A model generated the notes under the pieces. The model saw only the letters and a program-made list of their open reading frames with translations. It searched no databases and had not been told where the DNA came from. From contig NZ_JADOVJ010000001.1 in assembly GCF_015752315.1 (NCBI RefSeq), positions 1,426,001-1,490,000 of the forward strand: 64,000 bases of DNA, given 5' to 3'. Made by a program: the position numbers and the translations under genes. Of this stretch, positions 60,125 through 64,000 are shown in pieces. Origin of the DNA: Nocardioides luteus. Its GTDB lineage: Bacteria > Actinomycetota > Actinomycetes > Propionibacteriales > Nocardioidaceae. Each line of letters opens with the position of its first letter. Within the stretch, counting starts at the first letter, position 1.

Positions 60125-61305
60125 TGGTCGACTCCTTGCACGGTGAGGAAGGCGCGCATGCGTGCGGCCGCGAGGTCGGGGCTGGTCAGCAGGCCGGCCG
60201 CGTCGGCCAGCCGGAAGACCTCGGCCAGATGGGGCACCGAGCGGCCGGCGTGCAGGCCGCCGGCCATCGAGAAGGCCGGCTGGTGGCCGTTGAGCCAGGA
60301 CAGGAAGGCGATCCCGGTCTTGTAGTAGTAGGTCGGCGCCTCGAAGATCTTCCGGCCGAGCGCCTGGGTGCTCTCCAGCAGCTGCCTGGCGGTGTCGGGG
60401 TCACCGTCGTCGAGCGCCTGCAGCGCGGCCGAGGCGGCCGGGTAGATCGCCGCGAAGATGCCGAGCAGCGCGTGCGAGAACTCGCCCTCGCCCGTCCCGT
60501 CGCCGACGATCAGCTCGGGGTAGTTGAAGTCGTCCCCGGTGTAGAGCCGTACGCCGCCGGGCAGCGCCCGGCGCAGCCCGACCTCGTGCTCGGCGTCGAG
60601 GAGCGAGACCTTGACCCCGTCGACCTTGCCGGGGCGGGCCCGGATGACGTCGAGGAACGTCTCGGTCGCCTCCTCGATCGAGGGCGAGCCCCAGTAGCCG
60701 GCCAGCGCCGGGTCGAACATGTCGCCGAGCCAGTGCAGGATCACCGGACTGTCGGCCTCGTCGAGCAGGGTGGCGTAGACCTCGGCGTAGTCCTCCGCGC
60801 TGCGGGCGACCCGGGCCAGCGCGCGCGAGGCCATCACGATCGTGGTCGCGCCGGTGTCGGCGACGACCTTCATCTGCTCGCGGTAGGCGTCGATGACGGT
60901 GTCCAGACCTTGCCGGCCTTCGGGTACGGCGGACAGGACGAGCTGGTCGGTGCCGGCACCGCACGCGATCACGCCACCCACGGTCGCCGCCTCCGCGGCC
61001 GAGCGGCGGATCAGCTCGGCGGCGGCGGTCCAGTCGACGCCCATGCCGCGCTGGGCGGTGTCCATCGCCTCGGCGACGCCGAGACCGTAGGACCACAGCT
61101 CGTGCCGGTAGGCGAGGGTGCGGTCCCAGTCGATGTCCGCCGGGGCGCCGGGCACGTTCTCGGCCAGGGTGCGGGGGACGACGTGGGCGGCTGCGTACGC
61201 GGTCCGGGAGGTGAATGGCGCTTCCGGTTTCGTCCACTGCCTGGGGGTCGCGAGCCGGTGGATCTCGGTGCCGCCGTCGGGCAGCGGGAGACGTACGGAG
61301 GTCAC
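60121..61305 (-). CDS. DUF993 family protein, dihydrodipicolinate-synthase-like aldolase
   Basis: 394 aa from GTG 61305, overlapping the Gfo/Idh stop. DUF993 hallmarks: LAYRHELWSYGLGVAEAMDT, ACGAGTDQLVL, VVADTGATTIVMASRALARV, VILHWLGDMFDPALAGYWGS, DGVKVSLLDAEHEVGLRRAL, LYTGDDFNYPELIVGDG. The class resembles class I aldolases with a Schiff-base Lys, possibly that of GVKVSLLD. Probably cleaves a keto-sugar acid; the reaction is unproven. Confidence 0.88.
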   Translation of the reverse strand: MTSVRLPLPDGGTEIHRLATPRQWTKPEAPFTSRTAYAAAHVVPRTLAENVPGAPADIDWDRTLAYRHELWSYGLGVAEAMDTAQRGMGVDWTAAAELIRRSAAEAATVGGVIACGAGTDQLVLSAVPEGRQGLDTVIDAYREQMKVVADTGATTIVMASRALARVARSAEDYAEVYATLLDEADSPVILHWLGDMFDPALAGYWGSPSIEEATETFLDVIRARPGKVDGVKVSLLDAEHEVGLRRALPGGVRLYTGDDFNYPELIVGDGTGEGEFSHALLGIFAAIYPAASAALQALDDGDPDTARQLLESTQALGRKIFEAPTYYYKTGIAFLSWLNGHQPAFSMAGGLHAGRSVPHLAEVFRLADAAGLLTSPDLAAARMRAFLTVQGVDQ

Positions 61306-62453
61306 AGCTCGATCTCTCCGAGCTCGATGCGGCGGCCCTCGGCCGAGGAGGTGAGCCCGGCCTCGGCGAGGCGGAGGCCACGGACGCCGGCCATGAAGTC
61401 GTAGGGGTGGTCGCCGTCGCCCTCGACGTAGCGGATGAACTGCTCCCACTGCGCCTTGAAGCCGTTGTCGAAGGGCTGGTTGTCGGGGACCTCGTTCCAG
61501 AGCTCACGGAAGCGGATCGACTCGACGAGGTCCGGGTTCCAGACCGGCTTCGGGGTCAGGTTGCGGTCCTGGGTGACGCAGTGGTGCAGGCCGGCGACCG
61601 CCGAGCCGTGGGTGCCGTCGACGTGGAACTCGACCAGCTCGCCGCGGTTGACCCGGGTGGCCCAGGAGGAGTTGATCTGGGCGATGATCCCGCCCTCGAG
61701 CTCGAAGATGCCGTAGGCGGAGTCGTCGGCGGTGGCTGCGTACGCCTCGCCCTTCTCGTCCCAGCGCTCGGGGACGTGGGTGACGACCTTGGCGGTGACG
61801 GCCTCGACCGTGCCGAAGAGGTTCTCCAGGACGTAGTTCCAGTGCGGGAACATGTCGATGGTGATGCCGCCGCCGTCCTCCTTGCGGTAGTTCCAGCTCG
61901 GCCGCTGGGCGGGCTGCAGGTCGCCCTCGAAGACCCAGTAGCCGAACTCGCCGCGCACACTGAGGATGCGGCCGAAGAAGCCGGAGTCGACGAGCCGCTT
62001 CAGCTTGAGGAGGCCGGGCAGGTAGAGCTTGTCGTGGACGACGCCGCTCTTCACGCCCTTGTCCGCGGCGAGGCGGGCCAGGCGCAGCGATCCCTCGACG
62101 TCGTCGGCGATCGGCTTCTCGGTGTAGACGTGCTTGCCGGCCGCGATCGCCCGAGTGATGGCCGCCTCGCGGACGTGGGTCAGCTGGGAGTCGAAGTAGA
62201 CGGTGTCCTCGGCGTTGCCCAGGGCCTCGTCGAGATCGGTCGTCCAACGGTCCAGGCCATGCTCCTTGGCGATGTCCTGGAGCTTCTCGGCATTGCGCCC
62301 GACGAGGATCGGATCGGGCTGGATCCGGGTGCCGTCGGAGAGCTCCACACCGCCCTGCTCCTGGATCGCCAGGATGCTGCGCACCAGGTGCTGGCGGTAG
62401 CCCATGCGTCCGGTGACGCCGTTCATGATGATGCCGAGCCGTCGTGTGGCCAT
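61302..62453 (-). CDS. Gfo/Idh/MocA family oxidoreductase
   Basis: 383 aa. Rossmann domain with an unusual N-terminus RLGIIMNGVTGRMGYRQHLV in place of the plain GxGxxG; KHVYTEKPIADDVEG carries the family EKP Lys, and the C-terminal sheet has GGGITIDMFPHWNYVLENLF with the His of the active site. NAD(P)-dependent sugar oxidation. First gene of the operon; a LacI-type operator lies 39 nt upstream. Confidence 0.9.
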   Translation of the reverse strand: MATRRLGIIMNGVTGRMGYRQHLVRSILAIQEQGGVELSDGTRIQPDPILVGRNAEKLQDIAKEHGLDRWTTDLDEALGNAEDTVYFDSQLTHVREAAITRAIAAGKHVYTEKPIADDVEGSLRLARLAADKGVKSGVVHDKLYLPGLLKLKRLVDSGFFGRILSVRGEFGYWVFEGDLQPAQRPSWNYRKEDGGGITIDMFPHWNYVLENLFGTVEAVTAKVVTHVPERWDEKGEAYAATADDSAYGIFELEGGIIAQINSSWATRVNRGELVEFHVDGTHGSAVAGLHHCVTQDRNLTPKPVWNPDLVESIRFRELWNEVPDNQPFDNGFKAQWEQFIRYVEGDGDHPYDFMAGVRGLRLAEAGLTSSAEGRRIELGEIEL

Positions 62454-62491
62454 GTGGGGTCCTCGTCTGCTGGGTGCCGGAGAGCGGTGGA

Positions 62492-62505
62492 GGAAAGCGC
62501 TTTCC
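62492..62505 (-). promoter_or_regulatory. LacI-family operator before the catabolic operon
   Basis: GGAAAGCGCTTTCC is a perfect 14-bp palindrome with the central CG of LacI/GalR operators. It lies in the 210-bp interval between the LacI gene and the Gfo/Idh gene, 39 nt before the latter's start, and fits repression by the adjacent LacI protein. Confidence 0.75.
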
Positions 62506-62565
62506 GGGTACGGTAGGACATATGTGACGCCGGTCGCAAGAGGGCTGTTCCGTCAAGCCGTCGCC

Positions 62566-62645
62566 GACCCGGCGCGTCTGTCCCGCTGTCGAGCGTCGAG
62601 TCGGCGCATCTGTCCCGGTTCGGAGGCCGAGTCGGCACAATCCGG
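62566..62645. repeat. 32-bp-phased repeat array B (three plus-orientation copies)
   Basis: Units with GACCCGGCGCGTCTGTCCC begin at 62566 and GAGTCGGCGCATCTGTCCC at 62598, exactly 32 bp apart; a decayed third (GAGTCGGCACAATC) begins at 62629, 31 bp on. Same family as 16164-16280 and 63781-64000. The array follows the lacI stop by 18 nt (minus strand) and precedes the Gfo/Idh promoter region. Confidence 0.85.
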
Positions 62646-62663
62646 CGGGACGGTCACGCCAGG

Positions 62664-63686
62664 CTAGATGCGTGGGGGAGTGCTCTCCCGCAGCACGACC
62701 TCGCCGTGTACGGACTGCTTGCGAATCTCCGCCGACGGCTCGCCCAGCACGAGCTCGAGAGCCAGCCGGCCGATGTCGGCCAGCGGGAGACGTACGGTGG
62801 TGAGCCCCGGCGTCACGTCGCGCAGCGTCGCGATGTCGTCGAAGCCCGCGACGGCCAGGTCGCGCCCGACCTCGACGCCGGTCTGCCGGCAGGCGGCCAG
62901 GGCGCCGACGGCCATCAGGTCGTTGACCGCGAAGACGCAGTCGACCTCCGGACCCTCCTCGAGCAGCCGGGACATCGCCCGGTGGCCACCGTCGCGGCTG
63001 AACTCGTCGGCGACGTAGGCCGGCTTCGAGCCCGTCGCCGCCAGCCATCCCTCCGCGAAGCCGGCGTGGCGCTCGGCCGAGACCAGCAGCTCCTCGGGAC
63101 CGGTGAGCACCGCGGCCCGGCGGTAGCCGAGGCCGACCAGCCGTTCCGCCAGCGCCTTGGCGCCGCCGTGGTTGTCGATCACGACGGTGTCGACCGGCAG
63201 CCGCGGCTGGCTGATCGCGGCCGCGCGGCCGCCGCCGTCCAGGTAGGAGGTCAGCAGGCCCGCGACCTCGCGGGTGTGACGTACGTCGGCCGTGTCGCTA
63301 CCCGCCAGCACGATCGCCCGGCTGCGCTGGCGCCGCAGCGCCGCCAGGAACTTCTGCTCACGCTCGGCCTGGCCGCCGGTGTTGCACAGCATCACCAGCA
63401 GGCCGTGCTTCTCGGCCTCGTCGGCCAGGCCGCCGGCGATCGTGGAGAAGTAGGGGTCGGAGATGTCCTTGACCAGCAGCCCGACCGTCTCGGTCGAGCC
63501 GCGCGCCATCGCCTGGGCGTTGGCGTTGGGGGTGTAGCCGAGCTTGTTCGCCGCCGCCAGGACACGCTCCTGCAGCTCGGGGCGGACCACCCGGTCGCTC
63601 CCGTTGAGCGCGCGCGACGCGGTGGCCAGCGAGACCCCCGCCTCACGGGCCACGTCGCTCAGCGTCGCTGCACGTTCTCCGGCCAA
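62664..63686 (-). CDS. LacI family transcriptional regulator
   Basis: 340 aa from TTG 63686 with GGAG upstream. N-terminal HTH TLSDVAREAGVSLATASRAL and the hinge LGYTPNANAQAMA; the effector domain has VGLLVKDISDPYFSTIAGGL, VDTVVIDNHGGAKALAERLV, DCVFAVNDLMAVGALAACR and VAGFDDIATLRDVTPGLTTV. Presumed repressor of the downstream Gfo/Idh-DUF993-isomerase-kinase operon through the 62492 operator, and perhaps of the sugar ABC operon. It is bracketed by repeat arrays. Confidence 0.93.
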   Translation of the reverse strand: MAGERAATLSDVAREAGVSLATASRALNGSDRVVRPELQERVLAAANKLGYTPNANAQAMARGSTETVGLLVKDISDPYFSTIAGGLADEAEKHGLLVMLCNTGGQAEREQKFLAALRRQRSRAIVLAGSDTADVRHTREVAGLLTSYLDGGGRAAAISQPRLPVDTVVIDNHGGAKALAERLVGLGYRRAAVLTGPEELLVSAERHAGFAEGWLAATGSKPAYVADEFSRDGGHRAMSRLLEEGPEVDCVFAVNDLMAVGALAACRQTGVEVGRDLAVAGFDDIATLRDVTPGLTTVRLPLADIGRLALELVLGEPSAEIRKQSVHGEVVLRESTPPRI

Positions 63687-63780
63687 CTGACTCTCCTTCG
63701 GCTTCCGCTCCTGGAGCCTAAGGCATCCGACGATGACGTACGCCGCGCTCCGCGTCTCCTCAGACGTCCCCGCCCTCGCT

Positions 63781-64000
63781 GACCCGGCGCGTCTGTCCCG
63801 CCTGAACCCGTCGACCCGGCGCGTCTGTCCCGCCTGAACCCGTCGAGTCGGCGCATCTGTCGCAGAGCCTGGGACAGACGCGCCGACTCGGCGCTTGGGC
63901 CTGGGACAGACGCGCCGACTCGGCGCTTGGGCCTGGGACAGACGCGCCGACTCGGCGCTTGGGCCTGGGACAGACGCGCCGACTCGGCGCTTGGGCCTGG
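63781..64000. repeat. 32-bp-phased repeat array C, continuing past the right edge
   Basis: Plus-orientation copies start at 63781, 63813 and 63845 (32-bp steps), then minus-orientation copies of GGGACAGACGCGCCGACTCG at 63871, 63903, 63935 and 63967 (again 32-bp steps); a fifth begins at 63999. The last four are essentially identical, including the 8-9 nt between cores (GCTTGGGCCT), unlike CRISPR spacers. Each minus copy has the 15-bp palindrome GCGCCGACTCGGCGC. No coding sequence is seen from 63687 to the edge. Confidence 0.92.

Noticed and set aside
63781..64000. Possible CRISPR array because of regular 32-bp repeats
   Set aside because: The short stretches between cores are the same in successive copies, so there are no unique spacers; orientation flips mid-array and no cas genes are nearby.

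Overview
The window is a G+C-rich actinobacterial chromosome segment, most likely from Nocardioides or a close relative (Nocardioidaceae). The grounds are the base composition, many GTG/TTG starts, 4-nt overlapping operons, a mycothiol-dependent-enzyme family protein, single-chain glycyl-tRNA synthetase, a tRNA-Asn without encoded CCA, and many matches to actinobacterial families (DUF5709, DUF6766, SCO6745, DUF3817). Genus is an inference. No phage, transposase or CRISPR locus was seen.

Layout. 1-6710: a minus-strand run bioB-bioA-bioF-bioD followed by znuA-znuC-znuB, with tandem BioQ-type operators before bioB and two Zur-type boxes at the znuA start. 6772-10265: proline iminopeptidase, a membrane protein, a GrpB protein and two minus-strand genes of poorly known role. 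10450-24228: housekeeping genes glyQS, dusB, dgt, dnaG and tRNA-Asn, interspersed with two paralogous secreted proteins sharing one upstream element, a qorB-like/Rrf2 divergent pair, an ArsR-SRPBCC-mycothiol-enzyme operon, a 2-hydroxyacid dehydrogenase and a nitrilase-family enzyme. 24397-25458: an ArsR/arsenate-reductase-like fusion of lower G+C beside the tRNA. 25474-31734: moxR-DUF58-VWA-HtrA (minus) opposite a two-component system. 31764-39724: DeoR/galT, small acidic proteins, hemerythrin, thioesterase, SDR/HxlR pair, Dps and small envelope proteins. 39732-45408: topoisomerase IB, then a compact cassette of CDGSH protein, HDO-type iron oxidase, methyltransferase and YbdK-type ligase opposite a class II glutamine amidotransferase, then a class E sortase. 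45533-49424: PDZ protease, amino-acid permease, GH16 glucanase. 49421-52500: a vitamin B12 ABC transporter led by a cobalamin riboswitch. 53388-58058: a RhaSTPQ-like sugar ABC transporter, convergent with 58137-63686: a LacI-controlled catabolic operon (Gfo/Idh dehydrogenase, DUF993 aldolase-like protein, TIM-barrel isomerase, glycerate kinase).

The most unusual signals are: a family of 32-bp-phased, partly inverted repeat arrays at three intergenic sites (two bracket the lacI gene, one runs off the right edge); frame-independent enrichment of the word CGTACG; the oxidase/ligase/methyltransferase/amidotransferase cassette at 40.8-44.6 kb; the DUF993 catabolic operon; and a 30-nt upstream element shared by the two secreted paralogs. 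Functions are family-level assignments read from protein motifs; nothing was searched against a database.
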